Part shown: positions 26,759 through 35,990 of the stretch, piece after piece | Layout of the letters: every line of letters begins with the position of its first letter | Numbering within the stretch: the first letter of the stretch is position 1 | NCBI RefSeq assembly: GCF_022267555.1 | Contig: NZ_CP073586.1 | Span: 1,178,001 to 1,242,000 of the forward strand | Source: Proteiniphilum propionicum | Lineage (GTDB): Bacteria; Bacteroidota; Bacteroidia; Bacteroidales; Dysgonomonadaceae | Length of the DNA stretch: 64,000 nucleotides | Direction of reading: 5' to 3' | Position numbers and translations under genes: made by a program | Notes under the pieces: model-generated | What the model was told of the DNA's origin: nothing | What the model saw: only the letters and a program-made list of their open reading frames with translations | Database searches by the model: none

Positions 26759-28147
26759 ATGCTTACAGTAGAAAAAATAGGGGGTACCTCAATGTCCCAG
26801 TTTCAGGACGTATTGCAGAATATTATCATAGGGAACCGAAAGAGCGATCAGCTATATAACCGGATTTTCGTGGTTTCGGCTTACAACAACGTGACCAACT
26901 GGCTGCTGGAACATAAGAAAACAGGTGAGCCGGGTATCTATAATAAATTCCTTAACGGGGAAGATTACAGTAGCGCACTGGACTCATTTTGCCAGCGTCT
27001 TCTACTTATAAACGACGGGTTTGCCGATTATGGTCTGGACCTGAAAGAGGCAAGAGACTTTATCCGGTTTCGTGTTGATCAGGCCAAGACTGTTTTGTAC
27101 AGCCTTGGAAAGGTGTTGGCATCGGGATATGTAAACCGTACCGATATCTATCTTGCTGCCCGCGAAATACTGGCATCCATCGGGGAGGCCCATTCGGGAT
27201 GGAACTCCGTAAATATGCTTAACAACAACGGCATTAATGCACGGTTTATCGATCTTTGCGGCTTTAACGACAATGAGCCTTTAACAATTGACAAGCGAAT
27301 ACACAAGGAGTTCAGTGGAATTGACTTTAGCAATGTGCTGTGTATCGCAACCGGCTATACCAAGGGCACAGAAGGTATCATGCGCGCCTTTGACAGAGGT
27401 TACAGCGAGGTTACTTTCAGCAAGATTGCCGTTGAGGTGAAAGCCGAAGAGGCAGTTATTCACAAGGAGTACCACCTCTCGAGTGCCGATCCCAAGATTG
27501 TGGGTGTGGAGAACAGTATCCCTGTTGGCCATACTAATTACATAATTGCTGATCAGCTGGCTGATATCGGTATGGAGGCTATTCATCCCAAAGCGGCTAA
27601 ACCTCTCGAGTTGGCCGGGATCAATATTCGAATAAAGAACACATTCGATCCCGATCATCCCGGTACTCTTATTTCCCGTGATTATATTTCGCCCGAACCG
27701 CGAGTGGAGATAGTATCAGGGTCGCGCAAGGTGACTGCAATAGAGATACACGACCCTATGATGGTGGGAGAAGTAGGTTTTGACGGGCGAATTATGCAGT
27801 ATTTCGTGAAGTATGGGGTGAGCTACATTCTTAAATCGACCAATGCAAACTCAATAACCATGGTTGTATGGGAGAACGAAAAAAGCAACGAACTAATTAA
27901 GGTTTTAAATGATGTGTTTTATCAGGTAACCGCAAAACCTTCTGCCATTGTCTGTGTAATGGGAAGCAATATTGCAATGCCCGGTTTTTTGTACAGAGCA
28001 GCAAAAGCACTATATGAGAATGGTATTAATATAGAGAGTTTTGCCCAATCGCTTATGCAGGTCAATATGCAGTTCGTAATTGCACGCGAGCAATATGAGG
28101 ATGCTGTAATTTCGCTGAACAGAGAGCTATGTAAGATGGACAGATAG
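26759..28147 (+). CDS. Aspartate kinase, monofunctional (ectoine-type subfamily)
   Basis: A 462-residue enzyme phosphorylating aspartate, the entry to lysine, threonine, methionine and diaminopimelate synthesis. The start TVEKIGGTSMSQF replaces the usual VxKFGGTS motif and resembles the Ask_Ect-type kinases found in ectoine clusters and widely in Bacteroidetes. The kinase domain has GYTKGTEGIMRAFDRGYSEVTFSK and LEVHP-like IHPKAAKPLELAGI. Two ACT domains fill the C-terminus (about 320-460). No ectoine genes are near, so a housekeeping role is likelier. Feedback control cannot be told from sequence. Confidence 0.9.
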   Translation: MLTVEKIGGTSMSQFQDVLQNIIIGNRKSDQLYNRIFVVSAYNNVTNWLLEHKKTGEPGIYNKFLNGEDYSSALDSFCQRLLLINDGFADYGLDLKEARDFIRFRVDQAKTVLYSLGKVLASGYVNRTDIYLAAREILASIGEAHSGWNSVNMLNNNGINARFIDLCGFNDNEPLTIDKRIHKEFSGIDFSNVLCIATGYTKGTEGIMRAFDRGYSEVTFSKIAVEVKAEEAVIHKEYHLSSADPKIVGVENSIPVGHTNYIIADQLADIGMEAIHPKAAKPLELAGINIRIKNTFDPDHPGTLISRDYISPEPRVEIVSGSRKVTAIEIHDPMMVGEVGFDGRIMQYFVKYGVSYILKSTNANSITMVVWENEKSNELIKVLNDVFYQVTAKPSAIVCVMGSNIAMPGFLYRAAKALYENGINIESFAQSLMQVNMQFVIAREQYEDAVISLNRELCKMDR

Positions 28148-28251
28148 AACGCCATAACGTGTAGTTATGCGCTACCGGCAGGCAGTTTAGGGTTGTTTGC
28201 TGTTTTGGCTGTAATTATGTTTTTTCAAAAAACTGGAGTATTAACTATTTT

Positions 28252-29475
28252 TTATTCTTCCTCAAATATTTGGTATAAAAAATCGTTATAGGGGAAGCGT
28301 TGAATATGTATCTCCTTCACCTTATCGTAGATAAGTTGTTTCAGAACTTCAATATTCTCTTTCTCTTTAGCAGAGATGAAAATGCAGTTTTCTTTTATCT
28401 TACTTAGCCATGTTTGTTTAAGCTCTTCAAGTGTATAGTTTTCACGTTTTTTTGGCGTAAGGTCGTCTTCATCTTTAACGACATGTGTAAAAGCATCGAT
28501 CTTGTTAAAAACCAGGATTGACGGTTTTTCGGTATCATCGATCTCGTAGAGAGTCTTCTCTACCACATTTATCTGCTCTTCGAAAGCAGGATGTGAAATG
28601 TCCACCACATGCATGAGGATGTCAGCTTCACGCACTTCGTCAAGCGTCGATTTAAACGATTCTATAAGGTGAGTGGGCAGTTTGCGTATAAATCCGACAG
28701 TGTCGGTAAGCAGAAACGGCAGGTTTTGCACTGTAACCTTTCGTACAGTGGTATCAAGAGTTGCGAATAGTTTGTTCTCAGCAAAAACCTCACTCTTGCT
28801 TAGAAGGTTCATCAGGGTCGATTTTCCTACGTTTGTGTAGCCTACCAGGGCTACACGTACCAGTTTACCCCGGTTCTTTCGTTGTACGGACTTCTGTTTG
28901 TCGATATCTTTCAGTTCCTGTTTCAAACGGGTAATCTTGTCGAGAATGATTCGTCGGTCGGTCTCCAGCTGTGTCTCACCCGGCCCGCGCATAATGGTCC
29001 CCCCGCCTCCCCTCTGCCTCTCAAGGTGAGTCCACATTCGGGTGAGCCTGGGAAGCAGGTACTGGTATTGTGCCAGCTCAACCTGTGCTTTGGCGTGGGC
29101 TGTCTTTGCACGCATCGCGAAAATATCAAGAATAAGGCTTGTACGATCCATAATGCGTACCTGAAGCTCCCCCTCAATATTACGGAGCTGCCTGGCAGAC
29201 AACTCATCATCAAATATCACAACGCCAACTTCATTCTCTTTGTCTTTCACGTAGTCCTCAATCTCCAGGAGCTTTCCCTTGCCCACAAATGTAGTGGAGT
29301 TGGGTATATCCATACGCTGGACAAAGCGTTTCCCCGGTGCAAGTCCTGCCGTCTCGGCAAGGAATGCCAGCTCATTCAGGTACTCGTTCACCTTTTCTTC
29401 GTTCTGCTCGGGTGTGATGAGCCCGACCAGAACGGCGGTTTCATTTTTAATCTCGTTGACAATAAAGTCTTTCAT
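28252..29475 (-). CDS. hflX: GTPase HflX
   Basis: A 407-residue ribosome-associated GTPase. The N-terminal HflX glycine-rich domain (about 1-180, with PGKRFVQRMDIPNSTTFVGKGKL and RRGGGGTIMRGPGETQLETDRR-type motifs) precedes the G domain: G1 GYTNVGKSTLMN, G3 DTVGFIRKLP, G4 NKIDAF. HflX splits stalled or hibernating ribosomes in stress. It follows the outer-membrane protein gene by 16 nt and shares its promoter at 30077-30107. Confidence 0.96.
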   Translation of the reverse strand: MKDFIVNEIKNETAVLVGLITPEQNEEKVNEYLNELAFLAETAGLAPGKRFVQRMDIPNSTTFVGKGKLLEIEDYVKDKENEVGVVIFDDELSARQLRNIEGELQVRIMDRTSLILDIFAMRAKTAHAKAQVELAQYQYLLPRLTRMWTHLERQRGGGGTIMRGPGETQLETDRRIILDKITRLKQELKDIDKQKSVQRKNRGKLVRVALVGYTNVGKSTLMNLLSKSEVFAENKLFATLDTTVRKVTVQNLPFLLTDTVGFIRKLPTHLIESFKSTLDEVREADILMHVVDISHPAFEEQINVVEKTLYEIDDTEKPSILVFNKIDAFTHVVKDEDDLTPKKRENYTLEELKQTWLSKIKENCIFISAKEKENIEVLKQLIYDKVKEIHIQRFPYNDFLYQIFEEE

Positions 29476-29491
29476 ATAATTGGTCTATTTT

Positions 29492-29992
29492 TCAAAACCA
29501 GAATCCTATTCCGGCGGTAAAAACAGCCTGCGAATAATTTTGAATGAACTGGTATTTCAATTCAAAATTTGCCCTGATCTTGTAGCCTATGTCATGTTGG
29601 AACCCACCTCCAAGGTTAATACCTATACGGTGATCACTCCGGCCCTCTGTGAGGATATCTCCTTTTATTGTTGCTTCGTGTTTCCAATTTGAAAAGTGTA
29701 CGCCTGTTACCGGGTAGAGTGATGACGAGAGAGAAATAGGAATAATGAAATGGGCATCGGTATCTATCATCCACATGCTTTCACCTTTTCGCTCAAGAAA
29801 ATGGGTAAATGAGGGTGCAAACCGTATATTGTTGGCATAATAGTAGTGAATATGAACCCCGCTTCCGGGGCTGTTTATTCCCGATCCGTAACCCACATGG
29901 GCGCCTGTGCCAATGGTACCATCGAATTGTGCAGCTGCTTTAGAAAGGGGCAATAGCAGAAAAACTGAGAGTAAGGAGGCGATTTTTTTCAT
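29492..29992 (-). CDS. Predicted outer-membrane beta-barrel protein
   Basis: A 166-residue exported protein with a signal peptide (about 1-22, ending SKAAAQ). Alternating short amphipathic strands rich in Gly and aromatic residues follow, for example GTGAHVGYGSG, HIHYYYANNIRFAPSFTHF and RIGINLGGGFQHDIG. It ends in aromatic residues (GIGFWF), the usual signal for outer-membrane insertion. About eight strands would fit a small barrel. The function is unknown. It is co-transcribed with hflX, which may be a coincidence of arrangement. Confidence 0.75.
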   Translation of the reverse strand: MKKIASLLSVFLLLPLSKAAAQFDGTIGTGAHVGYGSGINSPGSGVHIHYYYANNIRFAPSFTHFLERKGESMWMIDTDAHFIIPISLSSSLYPVTGVHFSNWKHEATIKGDILTEGRSDHRIGINLGGGFQHDIGYKIRANFELKYQFIQNYSQAVFTAGIGFWF

Positions 29993-30076
29993 ATTCTATT
30001 GTTTTTTATACTAAGCGGATTAAGGGGCAGAAACTGTTGAGTAAAACTTTTATATCCGGTCAGTGTGTTACTGCCG

Positions 30077-30107
30077 CAAAGTTAGTAAAACGGGGCGAAA
30101 AATCAAA
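30077..30107 (-). promoter_or_regulatory. Promoter of the outer-membrane protein-hflX unit
   Basis: Minus strand: -33 TTTG (30107-30104), 19-nt spacer, -7 TAACTTTG (30084-30077). It lies between the mnmA stop and the gene, with a leader of about 78 nt. Confidence 0.7.
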
Positions 30108-30111
30108 CAGA

Positions 30112-31176
30112 TCAGATAATCATACCGCTGCCCAGGCATAAACGGCACTCTTTGTCATACACAACGCCAAACTGTCCTGCAGCTATCCCCTGTATGGGTT
30201 TATCGGAGTAAATACGGTACATATCGCCTATTTTGGAAATCTTTCCACTGGTGAATTCTGGTGTATGCCTTATTTTGAACGTTATCTCTTTCTCGTCATC
30301 GAAGTCGCCCCACACATCTCCGGTAATAAAATCAAAGCCCTGAAGATTGATAACTTCTCCGTATTGATGTTTAGTATCGTATCCTTTTGAAACATATACT
30401 ATATTCCTGTCTACATCTTTTTTTATCACGAACCAGGGGCCACCACTCAATCCAAGCCCTTTGCGCTGGCCGATGGTGTGGAACCAGAACCCCTGATGTT
30501 TTCCCAGTATATTGCCAGTTTCAAGCTCAACTATAAGCCCTTCCTTACGCCCCAGATATCGTTCAATAAAATCGTTATAATTTACTTTCCCTAGGAAGCA
30601 TATTCCCTGGCTGTCTTTGCGTTGCGCCGATGGCAGTTTCTGCTTTGCAGCAATTGCCCGTACTTCCGATTTAAGCAGGTTGCCAATGGGGAACATCAGC
30701 CTGGATATCTGTACATAGTTTATCTGTCCCAGGAAATATGTTTGGTCCTTAACGCGGTCTTTCGCCGTAGAGAGCCAGGTCAGGCCCTCTTGTTCTGTTG
30801 TTGTTGCATAATGGCCGGTGGCAATCTTGTCGAAACAGTGTCCCCATTTTTGTTCAAATATTCCGAACTTTATCAGCTTGTTGCACATCATATCGGGATT
30901 GGGAGTAAGGCCTCGTTTGACTGACTCAATTGTGTATCGGACTACGCTGTCCCAATATTCCTTGTGTAACGATACAACCTCGAAATTGCAGCCATATTTA
31001 GCAGCAATGTATGACACTATCTCTATATCTTCCTCCGAAGGACAATCAATATAGCCGTCTTTGTCTTCCATCCCTATTTTTATGTAATAAATTGTCGGAT
31101 CGTAGCCCATCTCTTTCAACTGATGCACCACAACCGAACTGTCTACTCCGCCTGAAACTAAAGCTGCTATCTTCAT
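30112..31176 (-). CDS. mnmA: tRNA-specific 2-thiouridylase MnmA
   Basis: A 354-residue enzyme that thiolates U34 of tRNA-Lys, Glu and Gln. The PP-loop is SGGVDSS (residues 8-14). Catalytic cysteines lie in [13 protein letters not shown] and SQGICFLGK. The GATGHYA-like motif reads IATGHYATT, and the C-terminal beta domain contains [13 protein letters not shown]. The gene is single, with a -7 box 20 nt upstream. Confidence 0.97.
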   Translation of the reverse strand: MKIAALVSGGVDSSVVVHQLKEMGYDPTIYYIKIGMEDKDGYIDCPSEEDIEIVSYIAAKYGCNFEVVSLHKEYWDSVVRYTIESVKRGLTPNPDMMCNKLIKFGIFEQKWGHCFDKIATGHYATTTEQEGLTWLSTAKDRVKDQTYFLGQINYVQISRLMFPIGNLLKSEVRAIAAKQKLPSAQRKDSQGICFLGKVNYNDFIERYLGRKEGLIVELETGNILGKHQGFWFHTIGQRKGLGLSGGPWFVIKKDVDRNIVYVSKGYDTKHQYGEVINLQGFDFITGDVWGDFDDEKEITFKIRHTPEFTSGKISKIGDMYRIYSDKPIQGIAAGQFGVVYDKECRLCLGSGMII

Positions 31177-31195
31177 TTTTATTGAAATTGATTTG

Positions 31196-31203
31196 CAAAG
31201 TTA
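31196..31203 (-). promoter_or_regulatory. -7 promoter box for mnmA
   Basis: TAACTTTG on the minus strand, 19 nt before the ATG at 31176. An approximate -33 (TCTG, 31225-31222) lies 18 nt upstream. Confidence 0.5.
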
Positions 31204-31281
31204 CGAATAAGAATTGAATAGCAGAAAATAGGTTATTTAATGTTTAAAATAATCGAATCAAGAAAAAATAGTATTACCTTT

Positions 31282-31390
31282 ACATCTTCGGATTGGTCTG
31301 TAAACAAGCCATTGCCGAGATACGCCGCGGCAGGGAGTAATACCTGAGTGAGCCGCTTGCCCCGTGGAAATTCGGGCCTGAGAGATAAAA
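31282..31390 (+). ncRNA. Structured RNA candidate upstream of recJ, possibly a 6S-like (6S-Flavo type) RNA
   Basis: This stretch of about 110 nt is clearly richer in G+C than its AT-rich flanks. A closing stem pairs CTTCGG (31286-31291) with CCTGAG (31377-31382). It encloses a large internal bubble whose 3' side has a small CCCG/CGGG hairpin (31361-31364 with 31373-31376). The bubble is capped by an arm of CAAGC/GCTTG or GCGGC/GCCGC (31327-31331 with 31352-31356) extended by AGG/CCT. That plan is that of 6S RNA, and a short 6S class is known in Bacteroidetes. An imperfect -7 box TACCTTTA (31275-31282) precedes it. It could instead be a recJ leader element. Confidence 0.35.
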
Positions 31391-31406
31391 TAAAAAAACG
31401 ATATAA

Positions 31407-33122
31407 ATGACTTACAGATGGAATTACTCAACCCTGTCAAACGACCAAAAAAATAAAAAAAATGAGTTAGCTGAAGAATTAAATTTACATCCCGTACTTG
31501 TTGAATTGCTTTTTAACAGAGGAATAGAAACGAAAGAAGAGGCAAACAGGTTTCTATATCCTAAGCTTGAAGATTTGCACGATCCTTTTCTTCTTCCTGA
31601 TATGGATAAAGCAATCTTGAGAATTGAAAGGGCTATTGGCAACAAGGAGCGAATTCTTGTTTACGGGGATTACGATGTGGATGGCACAACGGCAGTTTCG
31701 TTGGTGTACAAATTCTTTCGCGGGATAACAAGTAATATTGATTATTATATTCCCGACCGGTACGATGAAGGGTATGGCATTTCGTTTCAGGGAATCGATT
31801 ATGCTCTAAACACGGGTGTAAAGCTCATAATCTCTCTCGATTGCGGCATCAAAGCGGTAAGTAAGATCGCTTATGCTAAAGAAAAAGGTATTGACTTTAT
31901 TGTTTGTGATCATCATATGCCTGATGATCAGCTCCCTGATGCTGTTGCTGTTGTAGATGCAAAAAGGTTAGACTCGGTTTATCCATATGATGATCTTTCA
32001 GGGTGTGGTGTAGGTTTTAAGCTTGTACAGGCATTTTCGCAACGAAACGGTTATCCTTTCTCTGATATTGAGCCATTGCTCGACTTGGTGGCAGTGAGCA
32101 TTGCATCCGATATTGTGCCGTTAACCGGTGAAAACAGGGTGATGTTTCATTATGGCCTTAAGCAGCTTAACTCCAATCCCAGCTTTGGGCTACGTGGTAT
32201 TATCGAGATATGCGGGCTGCACAGGAAACATATTACGGTAAACGATATTGTTTTTAAAATTGGGCCTCGCATCAATGCATCAGGAAGGATGATGAACGGG
32301 AAGGAAGCGGTTGACCTGATGCTGGCAAACGATATGACTGCAGCCAGGGAGAAAAGCAAGAATATTGATAAATATAATGAAGATCGTCGTGAGCTTGATA
32401 AGAAGATCACTGATGAGGCTATTGAATATATAGAGAACTACATCGATATAAGTAGCCATAAGAGTTTTGTGATTTATAACGAAACGTGGCACAAAGGCAT
32501 TGTGGGAATTGTGGCTTCTAGGCTTACCGAAAAATATTACCGTCCTGCAGTGGTCCTCACAAAATCAAACGGGTTGATTTCCGGTTCAGCCAGGTCGGTA
32601 CCAGGTTTTGATGTATATAAAACCATAGAGTCGTGCCGTGATATACTTGAGAATTTTGGTGGTCACACCTATGCTGCCGGATTGACTCTGCGAGAAGAGA
32701 ACCTGGAAGAGTTTACCACGCGTTTCAATACGCTATCTTTCGACGGCATTGAGCCAAGGATGATGCTGCCTCAGATTACTGTAGATGCTGAGATAACATT
32801 GTCGGAGATTACCTCTTGTTTTGTTGAGGGCCTCTCTCTTTTTAACCCGTTTGGCCCTGAGAATGAGAATCCTGTGTTTTTGACCAGGAACGTTTTCGAT
32901 TCCGGAAACAGTAAGCTTGTTGGCAAGGGATACCGCCATATTAAGCTTGAGGTTATTGATGAAACAACCGAAAATCCCATGCCTGGCATCGCTTTTTGTC
33001 AACATGAATATTACAAGCGTATAAAAGAGGGCCTGCCAATAGATATCTGTTATACAATAGAAGAGAATACGCATGGGAACAAAACGTTCACACAGTTGAT
33101 GGTTAAGGATATTAGGGGATAA
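31407..33122 (+). CDS. recJ: Single-stranded-DNA-specific exonuclease RecJ
   Basis: A 571-residue 5'-3' single-strand DNA exonuclease of the DHH family, acting in RecF-pathway recombination and mismatch repair. DHH motifs are YGDYDVDGTTAVSL, SLDCGIKA and CDHHMP; the DHHA1 part carries the GGHTYAAGL motif. The C-terminal OB domain completes it. recQ starts 20 nt after its stop, making a repair operon of two enzymes that act together in unwinding and degrading DNA ends. Confidence 0.97.
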   Translation: MTYRWNYSTLSNDQKNKKNELAEELNLHPVLVELLFNRGIETKEEANRFLYPKLEDLHDPFLLPDMDKAILRIERAIGNKERILVYGDYDVDGTTAVSLVYKFFRGITSNIDYYIPDRYDEGYGISFQGIDYALNTGVKLIISLDCGIKAVSKIAYAKEKGIDFIVCDHHMPDDQLPDAVAVVDAKRLDSVYPYDDLSGCGVGFKLVQAFSQRNGYPFSDIEPLLDLVAVSIASDIVPLTGENRVMFHYGLKQLNSNPSFGLRGIIEICGLHRKHITVNDIVFKIGPRINASGRMMNGKEAVDLMLANDMTAAREKSKNIDKYNEDRRELDKKITDEAIEYIENYIDISSHKSFVIYNETWHKGIVGIVASRLTEKYYRPAVVLTKSNGLISGSARSVPGFDVYKTIESCRDILENFGGHTYAAGLTLREENLEEFTTRFNTLSFDGIEPRMMLPQITVDAEITLSEITSCFVEGLSLFNPFGPENENPVFLTRNVFDSGNSKLVGKGYRHIKLEVIDETTENPMPGIAFCQHEYYKRIKEGLPIDICYTIEENTHGNKTFTQLMVKDIRG

Positions 33123-33142
33123 GTAAGACAGGAGTATTGCTT

Positions 33143-35065
33143 ATGCAGTCAGATTTGTTTCACAATATTCTTTATGAGTTCTGGGGATATTCTTCATTTC
33201 GTCCCTTGCAGGAAGAGATTATACAGTCTGTATGGGAGGGAAGGGACACCCTTGGATTGATGCCTACTGGCGGCGGAAAGTCGCTGACCTTTCAGGTGCC
33301 GGTGATGGCAATGAAAGGTATATGCCTTGTTGTAACCCCTCTCATATCGCTCATGAAAGATCAGGTGGACAACCTTCGCGAAAGAGGTATTAAGGCTGCA
33401 GCCGTATATTCCGGCATGTCACGTGACGAAATAATAACCACACTTGAAAACTGCATTTTCGGAGATTTTAAGTTTCTGTACGTCTCCCCTGAACGTCTTT
33501 CCTCCGACATATTCATTGCCAAGCTGCAGGCCATGGATGTGTGCCTGTTGGTGGTAGATGAGTCGCATTGTATTTCACAATGGGGGTATGATTTTCGCCC
33601 CTCTTACCTTAAGATTGCCGGAATACGCGGTTTGCTGGAGGGGATACCTGTGCTTGCTCTCACAGCTACAGCCACCAAAGAGGTTGTTGAGGATATACAG
33701 GATAAGCTCCTTTTTAGGGAGAAGAGGGTTTTTCGAAAGAGTTTTGCACGCGATAACTTGTCATATGTTGTGAGGACAGCAGATAATAAGGTAGGGGAGC
33801 TGATACATATTCTGCAGTCGGTGCCCGGGGCAGGTATTGTATACGTAAGGAGCCGCAGGCAGACGAAAGAGATAGCACAGTATCTTCGTAATGAGGGTAT
33901 CTCCGCCAATTTTTTCCATGCCGGGCTTCCGAATGAGGAGAAAATTGGGAGGCAGAATGCCTGGATGCAGGACAGCTGCCGGGTGATGGTGGCAACAAAT
34001 GCATTTGGAATGGGTATTGACAAGCCCGACGTACGTACAGTTGTTCATATGGATCTGCCCAGCTCACCGGAAGAATATTTTCAGGAAGCTGGCCGTGCCG
34101 GTCGAGACGGAGAGCGCTCCTATTCCATTATTCTCTATACAAAAGCTGATAGTGACAAGCTTAGGAAGAGGATTTCGGACTCATTCCCCGGCAGGGACTT
34201 CATAGTAAGGGTTTACGATGCTCTTGGAAATTACTATCAAGTGGCCGTGGGAGCCGGATATAACAGTGTATATGATTTTAGCCTCCATGAGTTCTGTATG
34301 CCTTACAAGCTTCCATTCCTGCCCACTCACCATGCCCTCAAAATATTGGAGCTGGCCGGATACATAGAATATACGGAAGAGATAGATATGCGTTCAAGAA
34401 TTCGAATTCTTATTTATCGTGACGAGATGTATTCTCTACATCTGGACAAAAGGTCAGAGGAGGTTCTTCACTGTATCCTCAGGAGTTATACCGGTGTCTT
34501 TTCAGATGATGTCTATATTGACGAATCTATGCTGGCATCAAGGACAGGTATGAGCCGTGCGGAGGTATATGATATACTCACCTCTCTGTCGCGGCTACGA
34601 TACGTAAGGTATGTACCGCAGAAAAAAACGCCTTTCATTGTTTTTACAACCTCTCGTGAGGATCCTAAGTTTGTAACCATTCCCAAAGCAGTTTATGAAG
34701 AGAGGAGAAAGCGTTTTGAGAAAAGGATATACTCTATGATAGAGTACGCTGAGGAGGAAGATGTTTGCCGCAGCAGAATGTTGCTGGCCTATTTCAGCGA
34801 GGCAAATCCTCAAGATTGCGGCCATTGCGATGTATGTTTGAGGAAAACCGAAACAGGCTTAACAAACTACCAGTTTCGTGTGATTGCCGGACAACTGAAA
34901 AGTACATTGCAGTCAGACGGACCGATAAGGTTTAATCACCTGGTCGATTCGGTTCCGGAAGAGAGTCGTGATGATGTTATTCTTGTACTTAGGTATTTGA
35001 TTGATGAGAATGAGTTTTTGCTGAAAGATGATGAGGTGTCAATAAAAAACACTCACCTGGATTGA
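33143..35065 (+). CDS. recQ: ATP-dependent DNA helicase RecQ
   Basis: A 640-residue superfamily 2 helicase. Walker A is MPTGGGKSLTFQVP, the DExH box reads DESHCISQWGYDFRP, and motif VI is QEAGRAGRDGE. The zinc-binding site is formed by the cysteines around CRSRMLLAYFSE and DCGHCDVC. A winged-helix-like C-terminus is present but there is no HRDC domain. ATG 33143 is preferred to the TTG at 33137 because GGAG (33131-33134) is then correctly spaced. It is co-transcribed with recJ. Confidence 0.96.
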   Translation: MQSDLFHNILYEFWGYSSFRPLQEEIIQSVWEGRDTLGLMPTGGGKSLTFQVPVMAMKGICLVVTPLISLMKDQVDNLRERGIKAAAVYSGMSRDEIITTLENCIFGDFKFLYVSPERLSSDIFIAKLQAMDVCLLVVDESHCISQWGYDFRPSYLKIAGIRGLLEGIPVLALTATATKEVVEDIQDKLLFREKRVFRKSFARDNLSYVVRTADNKVGELIHILQSVPGAGIVYVRSRRQTKEIAQYLRNEGISANFFHAGLPNEEKIGRQNAWMQDSCRVMVATNAFGMGIDKPDVRTVVHMDLPSSPEEYFQEAGRAGRDGERSYSIILYTKADSDKLRKRISDSFPGRDFIVRVYDALGNYYQVAVGAGYNSVYDFSLHEFCMPYKLPFLPTHHALKILELAGYIEYTEEIDMRSRIRILIYRDEMYSLHLDKRSEEVLHCILRSYTGVFSDDVYIDESMLASRTGMSRAEVYDILTSLSRLRYVRYVPQKKTPFIVFTTSREDPKFVTIPKAVYEERRKRFEKRIYSMIEYAEEEDVCRSRMLLAYFSEANPQDCGHCDVCLRKTETGLTNYQFRVIAGQLKSTLQSDGPIRFNHLVDSVPEESRDDVILVLRYLIDENEFLLKDDEVSIKNTHLD

Positions 35066-35090
35066 TAGATAAGTGTTTGATAATGAGTTG

Positions 35091-35164
35091 TGACTCCGAC
35101 AGGATTCAAACCTGTAACCTTCTGATCCGTAGTCAGATGCTCTATTCAGTTAAGCTACGGAGCC
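35091..35164 (-). tRNA. tRNA-Arg (anticodon ACG)
   Basis: The 74-nt cloverleaf is read on the minus strand. The acceptor stem is GGCTCCG with CGGAGTC. The anticodon stem TCTGA/TCAGA closes the loop CTACGGA (anticodon ACG, decoding CGN). The T-arm has ACAGG/CCTGT with TTTGAAT, and the discriminator is A. No CCA is encoded, so it is added after transcription. Confidence 0.95.
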
Positions 35165-35178
35165 GTTATTTGTGGGTG

Positions 35179-35209
35179 CAAAGATACACTATTTTTATAA
35201 ACCGGCAAA
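35179..35209 (-). promoter_or_regulatory. Promoter of tRNA-Arg
   Basis: Minus strand: -33 TTTG (35209-35206), 19-nt spacer, -7 TATCTTTG (35186-35179), ending 15 nt before the mature 5' end. Confidence 0.75.
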
Positions 35210-35362
35210 AAACACCTGCTATATTTTTTTAAAAAATGACCAAAAAATAACAGTAAATCATAATTCAGGTAGGTGATTTTTCTTCTTACTTACTGATAAA
35301 ATTCAGTGTCAAAAGCATTGAAAAAATTTTTTTTCCCCAGAAAAGAAAATCACATCAAATGC

Positions 35363-35393
35363 TTTGTTAATATTCTGAATTATTGTAACTTTG
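35363..35393 (+). promoter_or_regulatory. Promoter of rplM-rpsI (and probably rpsB-tsf)
   Basis: -33 TTTG (35363-35366), 19-nt spacer, -7 TAACTTTG (35386-35393): a consensus promoter for a translation operon. The transcript would begin near 35400, giving a leader of about 130 nt before the GTG start of rplM. The spacer between the tRNA promoter and this one shows no gene. Confidence 0.8.
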
Positions 35394-35529
35394 CAGTCCG
35401 ATTATTAGTTTTTTTCAATTAAGAGTTTGATTTAAAGCTTTTTATTTGCCTTTATGTCCCTTAGCAAGACAAAGCGGGAAGCGATGGAAATCAACAACAC
35501 ATTAATTTACAAATTAAAAATCAACAAAA

Positions 35530-35985
35530 GTGGATACACTAAGTTATAAGACTATTTCTGTAAATAAGGAAACTGCACAGAAAGAATGGGTTGAGATTGA
35601 TGCCACAGGACAGCAATTAGGGCGTTTATGTTCTAAAGTAGCCAAATTGCTGAGGGGTAAGTATAAAGCAAGCTTCACTCCGCACGTTGATTGTGGCGAC
35701 AATGTGATTATAGTTAATGCCGACAAAGTGGAGCTCTCGGGAAGCAAGTGGACTGACCGTATCTATTTACGCTATTCAGGCTATCCCGGAGGTCAGAAGG
35801 AGTATACTCCTGCCGATTTAATGGCAAAGAGCCCCGACAGACTTTTCAGAAAAGTGGTGAAAGGAATGCTTCCTAAGAACAAATTAAGTGATGCTATTTT
35901 GAATAACATGTTTGTTTATGCAGGAGAAGAGCATCCGCATCAGGCACAGAAACCCAAAAAATTAGATATTAATACTCTTAAATAA
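35530..35985 (+). CDS. rplM: 50S ribosomal protein L13
   Basis: A 151-residue uL13. It starts at GTG 35530: the encoded DTLSYKTISVNKETAQKEW is the normal Bacteroidales N-terminus and no ATG is available. Conserved stretches are GQQLGRLCSKVAKLLRGK, DCGDNVIIVNADKV and RKVVKGMLPKNKL. It assembles early into the large subunit. It precedes rpsI by 5 nt, the near-universal rplM-rpsI pair. Confidence 0.98.
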   Translation: MDTLSYKTISVNKETAQKEWVEIDATGQQLGRLCSKVAKLLRGKYKASFTPHVDCGDNVIIVNADKVELSGSKWTDRIYLRYSGYPGGQKEYTPADLMAKSPDRLFRKVVKGMLPKNKLSDAILNNMFVYAGEEHPHQAQKPKKLDINTLK

Positions 35986-35990
35986 TAAAG

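Noticed and set aside
28153-28169. Hairpin CATAAC/GTTATG after the aspartate kinase gene as a terminator
   Set aside because: The stem is short and no T run follows on the plus strand.
31258-31440. Minus-strand 60-codon frame over the recJ leader
   Set aside because: It overlaps the recJ start and follows the G+C-rich structured RNA; the peptide has no family likeness.
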